A DNA stretch of 64,000 nucleotides from Paracoccaceae bacterium. Lineage in GTDB: Bacteria > Pseudomonadota > Alphaproteobacteria > Rhodobacterales > Rhodobacteraceae. Positions 7,808 to 16,171 of this stretch are shown here, one piece after another. The notes below the pieces were generated by a model. The model had not been told where the DNA came from and searched no databases. It saw only the letters and a list, made by a program, of their open reading frames with translations. Location: assembly GCA_027484915.1 (NCBI GenBank), contig JAIXSA010000054.1:1-64000 (forward strand), written 5' to 3'. A program made the position numbers and the translations under genes. Positions within the stretch are counted from its first letter, which is position 1. Every line of letters begins with the position of its first letter.

Positions 7808-8974
7808 GTGATAGCCTTCGATCAGCACGAGCCGTATTTTTTCGACCTGGTTCGGGAATCAGACTGGCACGAATGCAGCTCTTGGTTGATCGCGCTGGCT
7901 GCAATCCACCACGGCCTTGATGCGACCTTTTACAGATCGCAATCGGCCGCGAAGGTCTCTCTGCCAGGCCTTCCAAAGAAGACAAGCGACGCAGCTTTTC
8001 TGAAAGTATCCGACGGACGGCGCGAAAGGTTCTTCTTTGGGTCCCAGTCGGATCGGCTGAGCATGCCGACACTGCTGCTGACCCGCGACAAACTCAAGAC
8101 TCGGGGGACACTTATTCGCAAGGGGATTCCGGTTCCGGCGGGTGGGATCGCGTCCGCGAAGGATATCAGCGTTCTGAAGGCGCTGGTGGATCAGGGTGTC
8201 AGGAGGTTTGTCGTGAAGCCTGTCGATGCATCGCTGGGAAAGGGGGTGCATTCAAATCAAAGCGTGAGGCAGGTTCAGGACATTCTTCAAGGCAACAAGG
8301 GCGCGTCGTTTGTGCTGGAGCAGTATGTCGCAGGACGCGAATTCCGGGTCTTCGTCGTGAACGGATCTGTCGCGGCCGCAACCGGACGCAGCGTCGCTTC
8401 GGTTGTTGGCGATGGCAACAAGACCGTGGGCCAGCTGCTTGTTGACCGCGAAGCAACCCGCGCTTGCTATCCATTCGCGGCGATGAAAGCGCTTGATGCC
8501 AATGACCTTGAGCTTGCACTGCTGATGCAGGGGGTTTCCAGGCTGACGGTTCCGGCTCCGGGCCGTGCCATCAAGTTGACGACAAAAGACATTCCCGGAC
8601 GGGACAGCGAGTACCCGGATATGACGTCCAAGCTTCCCTCTGGCGCCGCTGACGTCGCGGTATTGGCGGCACAAACCCTTGGGGCTTCCGTCTGCGGCAT
8701 CGATCTGATCGTTCATCCCGGCGGACAGACGATCCTGTTGGAAGCGAATTGCCGCCCTATGCTTAGAATGCACAGTTTTCCGTATCCAGACGGCAGGGGA
8801 AACCTTTCGGTTCCCGAAGCGATCCTTGCCCAGTTCTTTCCCATTGATGTCGCGGAGGATGCCCAACTGGAAAAGCGGGTCGATTTCGTCAGGATGCGGG
8901 CGGCTTTGATCGACGCTGCCAACACGTCAGGCGCGGTCGAGGCCAAGGATTATCTGGTGCCGGATACCCTGTGA
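7808..8974 (+). CDS. Orphan ATP-grasp ligase (CphA/GshB-like)
   Basis: This 388-aa protein starts at GTG 7808 behind AAAGGAA. The central and C-terminal parts show the ATP-grasp fold: an early subdomain (DKLKTRGTLIRKGIPVPAG), the lysine strand RRFVVKPVDASLGKGV, the hinge VLEQYVAGREFRVFVV, and the segment VVGDGNKTVGQLL, which is especially like cyanophycin synthetase and related amino-acid ligases. The metal-binding end is LLEANCRPMLRMHSFPYP. Such enzymes join a carboxylate to an amine through an acyl-phosphate. The 110-residue N-terminus is unfamiliar and may fix substrate choice. No peptide-precursor, Mur-ligase-type or transporter gene is adjacent, so the substrate cannot be named. Confidence 0.8.
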   Translation: MIAFDQHEPYFFDLVRESDWHECSSWLIALAAIHHGLDATFYRSQSAAKVSLPGLPKKTSDAAFLKVSDGRRERFFFGSQSDRLSMPTLLLTRDKLKTRGTLIRKGIPVPAGGIASAKDISVLKALVDQGVRRFVVKPVDASLGKGVHSNQSVRQVQDILQGNKGASFVLEQYVAGREFRVFVVNGSVAAATGRSVASVVGDGNKTVGQLLVDREATRACYPFAAMKALDANDLELALLMQGVSRLTVPAPGRAIKLTTKDIPGRDSEYPDMTSKLPSGAADVAVLAAQTLGASVCGIDLIVHPGGQTILLEANCRPMLRMHSFPYPDGRGNLSVPEAILAQFFPIDVAEDAQLEKRVDFVRMRAALIDAANTSGAVEAKDYLVPDTL

Positions 8975-8980
8975 TCGCCC

Positions 8981-9001
8981 TTCCGGTGTGGCAAACCGGA
9001 A
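8981..9001 (+). terminator. Hairpin after the ATP-grasp gene
   Basis: TTCCGGT (8981-8987) and ACCGGAA (8995-9001) form a perfect 7-bp stem just 6 bases past the stop codon. There is no T-tract, so it may be a weak or Rho-assisted terminator or a 3'-end protector. Confidence 0.45.
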
Positions 9002-9165
9002 CGCCCCAGGCCGTCCTATCGCGGCATGGGGGTGGCCTTACGCAAGAACGGCCGGTCACACTGTCAGCTTGCCCGCGACGATGCTCGCGCGCGCCGAAGG
9101 CTCTGACACCCCAGCTATGGAATCGCCGCCGATCGCGGCATCCGTCCGAATCAGATCGCCGGTGA

Positions 9166-9921
9166 TCAGATCGATCCGGCTTCGACCATGTAGCTGCTGG
9201 CCGTGCACATCGCAGCATCGTCCGAGGCCAGGAACAGCACCATACGGGCGACATAGACCGGCTCGATCAAGTCGGGCAGGCATTGGCGGTTGCGGTGGGC
9301 CTCGATGGCCTCGGGCTTGGCCCAGAGCGTCTTCTGCCGTTCGGTCATGATCCAGCCGGGCACCACCGCGTTGACGCGGATGCGGTGCTTGCCCAGATCG
9401 CGCGCCATCGTGCGGGTCAGGCCGTGCACCGCAGCCTTGGCGGTGGCATAGGCCGGGAACCCGCCCCCAGCCTCGAACCAGCTGTTCGAGCCGAGGTTGA
9501 TGATCGACCCGCCGCCCCGTTCGATCATGTCAGGGGCGACGGCCTGGATGGCGAAGAACTGATGCCTGAGGTTGGTCTCCATCCGCTCGTCCCAGTATTC
9601 GGGGGTCACGTCCGTCCAGAAATGGCGGTCGTCGCGGGCGGCGTTGTTGACCAGCACGTCCGCAGGGCCGATTCGCGATTTCAGAGCCGCGAAGGCCGCG
9701 CGCAGGCTGCCGATGTCGCGCAGGTCACAGATCTCATGCGTGACGCCCGGATTGGCCGCCGCCAGGGCCGCGCTTCCGGTGGCGTCCAGATCGACGAACC
9801 CCACCTTTGCGCCCTGGGCCGCAAAGGCCGCCACGATCTCGGCCCCGATGCCCGAGGCGCCTCCGGTGATGTAGACGACCTTCCCGGCAAGGCTTGGGTA
9901 TCTGGCAAAGCGGTCCGACAT
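9166..9921 (-). CDS. SDR oxidoreductase, D-xylose dehydrogenase-like
   Basis: The enzyme is a 251-aa classical short-chain dehydrogenase. It has the NAD(P) motif TGGASGIG near residue 20, the VNNAARDDRH segment, and the catalytic Ser (LGSNSW) and YxxxK (YATAKAA). The YPSLxGK start, the NNAxxDDRH and NLRHxxF segments and the LFLASDDAxxCT ending recall Caulobacter xylose dehydrogenase XylB and related aldose dehydrogenases, so oxidation of a pentose or similar sugar to its lactone is likely. The start at 9921 has GGAAG 7 bases before it. No other sugar-pathway genes are adjacent, so the substrate is inferred only. Confidence 0.8.
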   Translation of the reverse strand: MSDRFARYPSLAGKVVYITGGASGIGAEIVAAFAAQGAKVGFVDLDATGSAALAAANPGVTHEICDLRDIGSLRAAFAALKSRIGPADVLVNNAARDDRHFWTDVTPEYWDERMETNLRHQFFAIQAVAPDMIERGGGSIINLGSNSWFEAGGGFPAYATAKAAVHGLTRTMARDLGKHRIRVNAVVPGWIMTERQKTLWAKPEAIEAHRNRQCLPDLIEPVYVARMVLFLASDDAAMCTASSYMVEAGSI

Positions 9922-10016
9922 GCTGGCTTCCATTCTGGCTGGTTGGCCGGACAAGGTGGCCGCAGCGCCAGGGATGGTCAAGCCGCGATAAAGTGCCGTC
10001 GACGCGCCGGGACGGT

Positions 10017-10220
10017 TCAGCCTTGCGGCTGTTGCAGGGCGGGCGGCTGGCGGGCAGCCTCTGGCCGGTCCGCGGTGTCGGGGACCGCGCTGGCAACCAG
10101 CACCAGCGCCGCCACGGCGGCCGAGGCAAGGGCCCAGAGCACCGGCTGCGGGGTCGGTGCGCGGTCAGGAGACTCTGCGAAGACCTCCAGCATATGCAGA
10201 TCAAAACGCCCGTCGATCAT
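10017..10220 (-). CDS. Small single-span membrane protein, 67 aa
   Basis: One hydrophobic helix (residues about 28-46, LWALASAAVAALVLVASAV) lies between an acidic N-terminus and a Pro/Gln-rich tail. The start ATG overlaps the stop of the 46-aa gene before it (ATGA), which in turn overlaps the hydrolase gene, so translation is coupled through all three. No family is recognised. The protein could be a small regulator or subunit of a membrane complex. Confidence 0.5.
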   Translation of the reverse strand: MIDGRFDLHMLEVFAESPDRAPTPQPVLWALASAAVAALVLVASAVPDTADRPEAARQPPALQQPQG

Positions 10221-10357
10221 GGCAGACCCCCGGCAAGTTGCTGCGTCAATCCTGGGGCCAGGACAAGCGCCAAGGCGGACAGATAAGCCAGCGCGAAAGC
10301 GGCCAGGGCAAGCCAGCTTGCTACGCGCGCGCGGGGCTGACGGAAAAGACGGGTCAT
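10217..10357 (-). CDS. Tiny membrane protein, 46 aa
   Basis: The frame starts with ATG at 10357, overlapping the hydrolase stop, and ends at 10217, overlapping the next start, so both junctions are ATGA. The product begins MTRLFRQPRAR, has one long hydrophobic helix (WLALAAFALAYLSALALVLAPG) and a short tail. The positive residues before the helix predict an N-in orientation. The double four-base overlap is the main evidence that this short frame is real. Its function is unknown. Confidence 0.55.
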   Translation of the reverse strand: MTRLFRQPRARVASWLALAAFALAYLSALALVLAPGLTQQLAGGLP

Positions 10358-10923
10358 GCCAGGGCCACCTTCAGAACGCGCCCACCGGCACCCGGCAGCG
10401 CCGCGCCGCCCAGAAGCCCGTCGCGCAACACCTTGCCACCCGGCCAGGGTCCGAACCCCGAGGCGACGTTGATGTGCCCCGCATCGCCCAGATCGATCAG
10501 ATCAGCCTCCCATGACCGGGCCAGGCTGGTGGCGCGGGCGAAGGACATCCAGGGGTCGTTGCGGCTGGCGACCAGCAGGGAGGGCACGCCAAGCGGGCGC
10601 TCGGGGATCGGGCCGAAATGGCCTATGCGGTCGCTGCCCTTCGTCTCGGCCGGGGCGACAAGCAGCGCTGCCCGCACCCTCAGTTGCGGCCATTTCGCCA
10701 GGATACGCGTGATCAGGACGGCGCCCAACGAATGACCGACAAGGATGCAGTCAGGATGCTGCAGGATGGTCGAGGCCAGTTCCGCCTCCCACACCGCGGG
10801 GGACGGCCGGGCCGGATCGGAGAGGTCGACCATCAGGGCCCGCGGGTCCGTTGCCGCCCACCAGTGCTGCCAATGCGGCGCGGGCGATGCGTCGAGGCCG
10901 GGAACGATCAGGGTCTTGGTCAT
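10354..10923 (-). CDS. RBBP9/YdeN-type serine hydrolase
   Basis: The 189-aa protein has the small alpha/beta-hydrolase pattern of the RBBP9/YdeN family: an N-terminal VPGLDASPAPHWQHW segment, the nucleophile elbow GHSLGA with the catalytic Ser, and a late Asp and His (NDPW, DAGHIN). These proteins are cytosolic esterases or hydrolases of mostly unknown substrate. It heads a three-gene leftward unit with two tiny membrane proteins. An Lrp-type regulator gene lies 100 bases upstream on the same strand. Confidence 0.8.
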   Translation of the reverse strand: MTKTLIVPGLDASPAPHWQHWWAATDPRALMVDLSDPARPSPAVWEAELASTILQHPDCILVGHSLGAVLITRILAKWPQLRVRAALLVAPAETKGSDRIGHFGPIPERPLGVPSLLVASRNDPWMSFARATSLARSWEADLIDLGDAGHINVASGFGPWPGGKVLRDGLLGGAALPGAGGRVLKVALA

Positions 10924-11024
10924 GGCGCGTCTCCTTGTCCGGTCGACTCTGCGATGTCTTAAATCTATCAGATTTGTCGTGATTTTGGTTCCAAAGAGCC
11001 ACCCTGGAAGAGAAGGCCAGTCTC

Positions 11025-11498
11025 CTAGCGGGGCCGGGTGTCGACGGGATAGGCCGTGGTGAACTTCATCCGTTCCATCGCGAAATGGCTGGTCACGTTC
11101 TTGATCGGCACCGCATCGGTCAGCCGCTTGTAGAGCGAGTCATAGGCCGCCATGTCAGGGACCGAGACCCGCAGGAGGTAATCCAGCTCTCCGGCCATGC
11201 GGTAGACTTCCATGATCTCTGGGATTGCTTCGACAGCGCGGGCGAAGGTCTTGCGCCAGTCCGAGGAATGGTCTGGGGCCTCGATCCCAACGAAGACGGT
11301 CAGCCCGAAGCCAAGCTTCGCCGGATCCGCCAGCGCGACCCGTCCGGTCAGGACGCCCGAAGCCTCCAGCTTCTGGATGCGTTTCCAGGCGGGGGTCTGC
11401 GAAAGGCCGGCCTTGTCGGCGATCTGCGCAATGGGCAGCGTCGCATCGCGCATCAGCTCGGCGACGATCTTGCGGTCGATCAGGTCAAGGTCGGACAT
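11025..11498 (-). CDS. Lrp/AsnC-family transcription regulator
   Basis: The 157-aa protein begins at ATG 11498, with AAGGAAG as ribosome-binding site. It has an N-terminal winged helix-turn-helix (DRKIVAELMRDATLPIAQIADKAGLSQTPAWKRIQKLE) and a C-terminal RAM-type ligand/oligomer domain with the usual VxxAYxxxGxxDYLLRV-like stretch (EVYRMAGELDYLLRV). Lrp proteins sense amino acids or related small molecules. It lies upstream of, and parallel to, the hydrolase unit and is divergent from the rrf2-type gene. The ligand is unknown. Confidence 0.88.
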   Translation of the reverse strand: MSDLDLIDRKIVAELMRDATLPIAQIADKAGLSQTPAWKRIQKLEASGVLTGRVALADPAKLGFGLTVFVGIEAPDHSSDWRKTFARAVEAIPEIMEVYRMAGELDYLLRVSVPDMAAYDSLYKRLTDAVPIKNVTSHFAMERMKFTTAYPVDTRPR

Positions 11499-11692
11499 GG
11501 AACTTCCTTTCGGTCGATCAGACGCAAGCATGACCAAAATCCCGCAAATGTCTACATTGTTTATCGTGTATAGGCGGAGCCTTGTTTTGCAGGCGTTCGA
11601 AGCTGCGGTTTTCGGGTGCCGCGGGCGGTCTTCCCGGCAGGTCGTGGAATCGCGACATTGATTCTCGACTTTGCCGGGCGTAGCGTTCCGTC

Positions 11693-12151
11693 ATGATCAC
11701 GCAAAAGATGAAATACGCGCTGAAAGCGCTTTTGGTCCTGGCCGACGAAGCCGCCAAGGACCACCCGCAGGCGTTGACCATCGAAGAGATCGCCAAACGC
11801 TCGGGCACACCGAAGCGCTTTCTGGAGCATATCCTGCTGGAAGTGCGCAACGCGGGTGTGATCGCCTCGACACGTGGGCGGTCGGGGGGATACAGCCTGT
11901 TGAAGCGCCCGACCGAGATCTCGATCTCGGAACTTCTGCGCACCATCGACGGACCGATCGCCCCCCTGCCCTGCCTGTCGCGCCGCGCCTACCAGCGGTG
12001 CGAGGACTGCACCGACGAAGCGACCTGCCGAATCCGCAAGGTCTTTGCCGAGGTGTTCTGGTCCTACCTCTTGATCATCGACTCACTGACACTGGAAGAC
12101 ATGCTGCGCTCGGGCGCGGTGGCCGACCAAGTCATGGGCGCGGCCCAGTAG
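11693..12151 (+). CDS. Rrf2-family regulator upstream of the sulfate transport operon
   Basis: The 152-aa protein has the Rrf2 winged helix (MKYALKALLVLADEA, then TIEEIAKRSGTPKRFLEHILLEVRNAGVIASTRGRSGGY). After it comes a cysteine segment with Cys at the three classic positions (CEDCTDEATC plus an earlier Cys), as in Fe-S-binding Rrf2 proteins. Rrf2 proteins such as CymR and IscR control sulfur or Fe-S metabolism. The next genes encode sulfate import, so it probably regulates them in response to sulfur or cysteine supply. A terminator follows it, so the operon has its own promoter. Confidence 0.85.
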   Translation: MITQKMKYALKALLVLADEAAKDHPQALTIEEIAKRSGTPKRFLEHILLEVRNAGVIASTRGRSGGYSLLKRPTEISISELLRTIDGPIAPLPCLSRRAYQRCEDCTDEATCRIRKVFAEVFWSYLLIIDSLTLEDMLRSGAVADQVMGAAQ

Positions 12152-12194
12152 GCAGCAAGTCCCTTCTATTGCAGCGCTTTCTGGTTATCCCAGA

Positions 12195-12228
12195 CCCCCC
12201 GTAGCGGATGGGGGCGGAGAATTTTTTT
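12195..12228 (+). terminator. Rho-independent terminator after the rrf2-type gene
   Basis: A C-run at 12195-12200 pairs with GGGGG at 12210-12214, extended by CCG/CGG around a TAG loop. Seven T at 12222-12228 follow. It lies 44 bases past the stop codon and separates the regulator from the sulfate operon. Confidence 0.7.
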
Positions 12229-12271
12229 CTCTAATCACGACCGAATTTGGCGTGAATTTTCCTTTGCAATA

Positions 12272-12288
12272 CTCGACTGTCTCTGTCG
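12272..12288. promoter_or_regulatory. Candidate Rrf2 operator before the sulfate operon
   Basis: CTCGACTGTCTCTGTCG contains the inverted pair CGAC/GTCG. The same CTCGACT core occurs at 11664-11670, just before the rrf2-type gene itself, as expected if the regulator controls both itself and the operon. Two occurrences of a 7-mer are weak evidence. Confidence 0.3.
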
Positions 12289-12342
12289 TTATTTAGGCAT
12301 CGGCAGGGCAGATGCCCCATGCCGCAGCGAAGGAGATGGACG

Positions 12343-12579
12343 ATGACCGCACCCGCGTTCCCCCGCAGCCTGGCTGACCAGGCGCCAACCGCCCTGCCCC
12401 TTCGCCAGGCCTGTGCCGTCCGTCTGGTGGACCGCCGCACCGGCCTGACCCACCGCGTCAACGGCAGCCCGCTGGTCCTGTTCACCCGGAACCCGACCGA
12501 AGCCGTGGCCGAGCTTCTCTCGGGGCGCGACGACCGCGTCTGGGAAGCCCGCATCGAACTCATCGGAGGGGCCGCATGA
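12343..12579 (+). CDS. Small protein at the head of the sulfate operon, 78 aa
   Basis: It starts at ATG 12343 behind AAGGAG, and its stop overlaps a downstream ATG (12576). The soluble product has a central part that reads like a small beta domain ([36 protein letters not shown]). No family is recognised. Small proteins are known at the front of sulfur-starvation operons in other bacteria (for example OscA, DUF2292), but this sequence is not clearly that family. Its place ahead of the binding-protein gene suggests a part in sulfate uptake or sulfur signalling. Confidence 0.55.
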   Translation: MTAPAFPRSLADQAPTALPLRQACAVRLVDRRTGLTHRVNGSPLVLFTRNPTEAVAELLSGRDDRVWEARIELIGGAA

Positions 12580-12647
12580 CCCCCCTGCCGCAAACCATCC
12601 TGGGCCTGATGCCCTATCGCCCCATTCCGACATCCAAGGAGAAGACC

Positions 12648-13763
12648 ATGTTCGCCACCATCACGCTTGCCGGATCGATCTCGGCGCAAGGCCCGGTGAC
12701 CGCCGCCCATGATGACGGCCGCATCACCATTGCCGACGGGCTTCGTCGCCTGACCGGTCAGCCGGTAAGCCGCCTGCGCAGCCTTTTGGCCGGGGCAGCG
12801 CTGGCGGTCCTGGGCCTGGGCGTTTCCCCCGCCCAGGTCCAGGCCGAGACACTGCTGAACGTCAGCTACGACCCGACCCGCGAGCTGTATCGTGAGATCA
12901 ACGAGGCCTTCACCGCCTTCTGGACGGCCCAGGGCAACCCGGCGCCCGAGATCGAGGTCAGCCACGGCGGATCGGGGTCGCAGGCCCGCGCGGTGATCGA
13001 CGGGCTTGAGGCGCAGGTGGTGACGCTGGCGCTGGCTTCTGACATCGACAAGATCGCCGCGGCTGGCAAGCTTCCCGCCGACTGGCAGACGAAGCTGCCG
13101 AACAATTCGTCACCCTATACCTCGACCATCGTCTTCCTGGTGCGGGAGGGGAACCCCAAGGGCATCAAGGACTGGGGCGATCTGGTCAACGAAGGGGTGG
13201 AGGTGATCACCCCGAACCCCAAGACCAGCGGCGGCGCGCGGTGGAACTACCTGGCCGCCTGGGCCTGGGCCGAGAAGAACGGCAAGGACCCGAAGGAATT
13301 CGTGGGCGCGCTGTACAAGAACGTCCCCGTTCTGGACCAGGGCGCGCGCGGCTCGACCACCACATTCGCCCAGCGCGGCATCGGTGACGTGCTCCTGGCC
13401 TGGGAGAACGAGGCCTACCTGGCGCTGAAGGAGATCGGTGAGGACCAGTTCGACATCGTCGTCCCGTCCGTGTCCGTGCTGGCTGAACCTCCGGTCGCGC
13501 TGGTGGAAGGCAACATCAAGACCGAAGACCAGCGCAAGCTGGCCGAGGCCTACCTTAACTTCCTCTACAGCCCCGAAGGCCAGGCCATCGCCTTCAAGAA
13601 CTTCTACCGCGCCTGGGACACCTCGAAGGCCGCGCCGGAGGATGTCGCCCGCTTCCCGAAGCTGGAACTTGTCGACATCGCCAGCTTCGGCGGCTGGTCC
13701 AAGGTGCAGCCGGAACACTTCGGTGACGGCGGGATCTTCGACCAGATCTACGTGCCGAAATGA
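12648..13763 (+). CDS. Sulfate ABC transporter, substrate-binding protein
   Basis: The periplasmic sulfate-binding protein family is clear from [17 protein letters not shown], the ligand segment [16 protein letters not shown], and [19 protein letters not shown] chose ATG 12648 because AAGGAGAAG lies just before it; ATG 12576, overlapping the previous stop, would add 24 residues. Either way the export signal ([22 protein letters not shown]) is preceded by about 45 residues of non-signal sequence, which is odd for a secreted protein. The binding protein delivers sulfate (or thiosulfate) to the CysTWA complex encoded next; the cysT start overlaps its stop. Mature length is normal for the family. 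Confidence 0.9.
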   Translation: MFATITLAGSISAQGPVTAAHDDGRITIADGLRRLTGQPVSRLRSLLAGAALAVLGLGVSPAQVQAETLLNVSYDPTRELYREINEAFTAFWTAQGNPAPEIEVSHGGSGSQARAVIDGLEAQVVTLALASDIDKIAAAGKLPADWQTKLPNNSSPYTSTIVFLVREGNPKGIKDWGDLVNEGVEVITPNPKTSGGARWNYLAAWAWAEKNGKDPKEFVGALYKNVPVLDQGARGSTTTFAQRGIGDVLLAWENEAYLALKEIGEDQFDIVVPSVSVLAEPPVALVEGNIKTEDQRKLAEAYLNFLYSPEGQAIAFKNFYRAWDTSKAAPEDVARFPKLELVDIASFGGWSKVQPEHFGDGGIFDQIYVPK

Positions 13764-14593
13764 GGCCTCTGGTCCATCGGTCCCCCATGCCCGGCCTTGG
13801 GCTGAGCATGGGGATAACCCTGACGATGCTGTCGCTCGTCGTCCTGATCCCGATCGGCGCCCTTCTTCTGAAGGGCGCCAATTACGGTTTGGCGGGGATA
13901 TGGGAAACCGTGAACCGTGAACGCGTCTGGGCGGCGCTGTTCCTGTCCTTCCGCCTGTCGTTGATCGCGGCGCTGTTCAACCTGGTGTTCGGGGTCCTGC
14001 TGGCTTGGGTCCTTGTGCGCTACCGCTTCCCCGGCCGTCGCCTGCTGGACGCGGCCGTCGACCTGCCCTTTGCGCTGCCCACCGCCGTTGCCGGCATCTC
14101 GCTCACCGCGCTTTACGCCCCGAACGGGGCCTTCGGTGTATTGGCCGGGGAAATCGGCTGGAAGATCGCCTACACGCAATGGGGCATCCTGATCGCGCTG
14201 ATCTTCGTGGGCCTCCCCTTCGTCGCCCGCACCGTCCAGCCGGTGATCGAAGAGATCGAGCGCGAGGTCGAGGAAGCTTCGGCGACGCTCGGCGCGACGC
14301 GGCTGCACACGATCCGCCACGTGATCCTGCCGATGCTGCTGCCCGCCGCGCTGACCGGCTTTGCCCTGGCGCTGGCGCGGGCGGTGGGGGAGTACGGTTC
14401 GGTCATCTTCATCGCCGGGAACATCCCGCTGGTGACGGAAATCGCCCCCCTTCTCATCATCATCCAGCTTGAAGAGTTCAACTATGACGCGGCCGCCGCC
14501 ATCGGCATCGCCATGCTGCTGATCAGCTTCGCCATGCTTCTGGTGATCAACCTGATCCAGGTCTGGAGCCGCCGGAGGATTGGCCATGTCTGA
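13760..14593 (+). CDS. cysT: Sulfate ABC transporter permease CysT
   Basis: The 277-aa inner-membrane permease has about six membrane helices and the EAA-type loop ([20 protein letters not shown]) that contacts the ATPase. The segment [18 protein letters not shown] is typical of CysT/CysU. It forms a heterodimer with CysW to pass sulfate from the binding protein into the cytoplasm. The start overlaps the preceding stop (ATGA) and the end overlaps cysW by 8 bases. Confidence 0.93.
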   Translation: MRPLVHRSPMPGLGLSMGITLTMLSLVVLIPIGALLLKGANYGLAGIWETVNRERVWAALFLSFRLSLIAALFNLVFGVLLAWVLVRYRFPGRRLLDAAVDLPFALPTAVAGISLTALYAPNGAFGVLAGEIGWKIAYTQWGILIALIFVGLPFVARTVQPVIEEIEREVEEASATLGATRLHTIRHVILPMLLPAALTGFALALARAVGEYGSVIFIAGNIPLVTEIAPLLIIIQLEEFNYDAAAAIGIAMLLISFAMLLVINLIQVWSRRRIGHV

Positions 14594-15440
14594 CGCAACC
14601 TTCCGCCCCGCGACCGAGGAGACGCCCCTTGCCCGCCGCATCCTGATCGGGCTGGCGGTCACGGGCCTGCTGATTCTGGTCTTTGCCCCCCTCGTCGCCG
14701 TCTTCGTCGAGGCGCTGCGCGACGGCATCATGGCGTCGCTGGAAAGCCTGGCCAGCCGCGACGCCTGGGCAGCGATCAAGCTGACGCTGACCATTGCAGC
14801 GATCTCGGTGCCCTTGAACGCGATCTTCGGCGTGGCGGCCGCCTGGTTCATCACCAAGTTCGACTTCCGCGGCAAGGCGTTCCTGATCACCCTGATCGAC
14901 CTGCCGTTCAGCGTCTCGCCCGTCGTGGCGGGCCTTTGCATCGTGCTGACCTTCGGGGCCAACAGCGCCATGGGCGCTTGGCTGGTGGACAATGGCTATC
15001 CAATCGTCTTCGCCATGCCGGGAATCATCCTGGCCACCATGTTCGTGACCTTCCCCTTCGTCGCGCGGGAACTGATCCCGGTGATGATCGAACAGGGCCG
15101 GGCCGAGGAAGAGGCGGCGCTGACCTTGGGCGCGGGCGGCTGGCGGGTGTTCTGGACGGTGACGCTGCCGAACATCCGCTGGGCGCTTCTATACGGTGTC
15201 CTCCTCTGCAACGCCCGCGCGATGGGCGAGTTCGGGGCGGTGGCCGTCGTGTCGGGCAAGATCCGGGGCGAGACGGCGACGATCCCCACGACCATCGAGA
15301 TGCTCTACCAGGAGTATCTGTCCGTCGCCGCCTTCACCCTGGCCGCCGTACTGGCGCTTCTGGCGCTGGTCACCCTGGTCCTGAAAACCCTGCTTGAGCT
15401 GCGCCACGCCGACCAGCTGGCAGCCACCCACCGCCATTGA
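14586..15440 (+). CDS. cysW: Sulfate ABC transporter permease CysW
   Basis: The second permease is 284 aa. ATG 14586 with GGAGG 7 bases upstream is preferred over the in-frame TTG at 14580. The EAA loop ([21 protein letters not shown]) and the conserved [21 protein letters not shown] segment identify CysW. It pairs with CysT. The gene lies inside the operon, with the cysA ribosome-binding site right after its stop. Confidence 0.93.
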   Translation: MSDATFRPATEETPLARRILIGLAVTGLLILVFAPLVAVFVEALRDGIMASLESLASRDAWAAIKLTLTIAAISVPLNAIFGVAAAWFITKFDFRGKAFLITLIDLPFSVSPVVAGLCIVLTFGANSAMGAWLVDNGYPIVFAMPGIILATMFVTFPFVARELIPVMIEQGRAEEEAALTLGAGGWRVFWTVTLPNIRWALLYGVLLCNARAMGEFGAVAVVSGKIRGETATIPTTIEMLYQEYLSVAAFTLAAVLALLALVTLVLKTLLELRHADQLAATHRH

Positions 15441-15448
15441 GGTTCCCC

Positions 15449-16168
15449 ATGCACATCGAAATCGACGAAATCTCCAAGCAGTTCGGCGCCACGGCGGCCC
15501 TGCATCCGGTGTCGCTTGCCATCCCCTCGGGCGCGCTGGTGGCGCTGCTTGGCCCGTCGGGGTCGGGCAAGACCACGCTTCTGCGCATCCTGGGGGGCCT
15601 GGAATATCCAACCTCGGGACGCGTGCTGTTCGACGGGCAGGACGCCACCGGCCTTACCGTGCAACAGCGGCGGGCGGGGTTCGTGTTCCAGTCCTACGCC
15701 CTGTTCCGCCATATGACCGTGTTCGACAACATCGCCTACGGCTTGAACGCCCGCCCCCGCGCCACCCGGCCGCAAAAGGCCGAGATCGCGCGGCGGGTGA
15801 CCAAGCTTCTGGACCTGATCCAGCTTCCCGACATCGGCGCGCGCTATCCCAGCCAGCTTTCGGGGGGCCAGCGTCAGCGCGTGGCCCTTGCCCGCGCGCT
15901 GGCCATCGAACCCCGGATGCTGCTTCTCGACGAACCCTTCGGAGCCCTTGACGCCAAGGTCCGCAAGGAACTGCGCCAGGGCCTGCGCGACATCCACGAC
16001 ACCACCGGGCTGACCACCGTCTTCGTGACCCACGACCAGGACGAGGCGATGGAACTGGCCGACGTGGTCGTCGTCATGTCGATGGGCCGCATCGAGCAGA
16101 TCGGCAAGCCGCAGGACATCCGCGCACGCCCCGCGACGCCCTTCGTGCGCGAGTTCATCAGTGCCTGA
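15449..16168 (+). CDS. cysA: Sulfate ABC transporter ATPase CysA, short form
   Basis: This ABC ATPase has Walker [11 protein letters not shown]-loop VFQSYALF, signature LSGGQRQR, Walker [12 protein letters not shown] and the H-loop THDQDEA. It energises CysT/CysW. ATG 15449 (GAGG 6 bases before) is chosen over TTG 15437. At 239 aa it stops soon after the nucleotide-binding domain and lacks the roughly 100-residue C-terminal regulatory/TOBE region of typical CysA (about 340-360 aa). The core motifs are intact, so this looks like a naturally short form. Confidence 0.9.
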   Translation: MHIEIDEISKQFGATAALHPVSLAIPSGALVALLGPSGSGKTTLLRILGGLEYPTSGRVLFDGQDATGLTVQQRRAGFVFQSYALFRHMTVFDNIAYGLNARPRATRPQKAEIARRVTKLLDLIQLPDIGARYPSQLSGGQRQRVALARALAIEPRMLLLDEPFGALDAKVRKELRQGLRDIHDTTGLTTVFVTHDQDEAMELADVVVVMSMGRIEQIGKPQDIRARPATPFVREFISA

Positions 16169-16171
16169 ACG

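Noticed and set aside
9283..10515. 410-codon plus-strand frame opposite the SDR and hydrolase genes
   Set aside because: The minus-strand genes have full motifs and ribosome-binding sites. This frame has neither.
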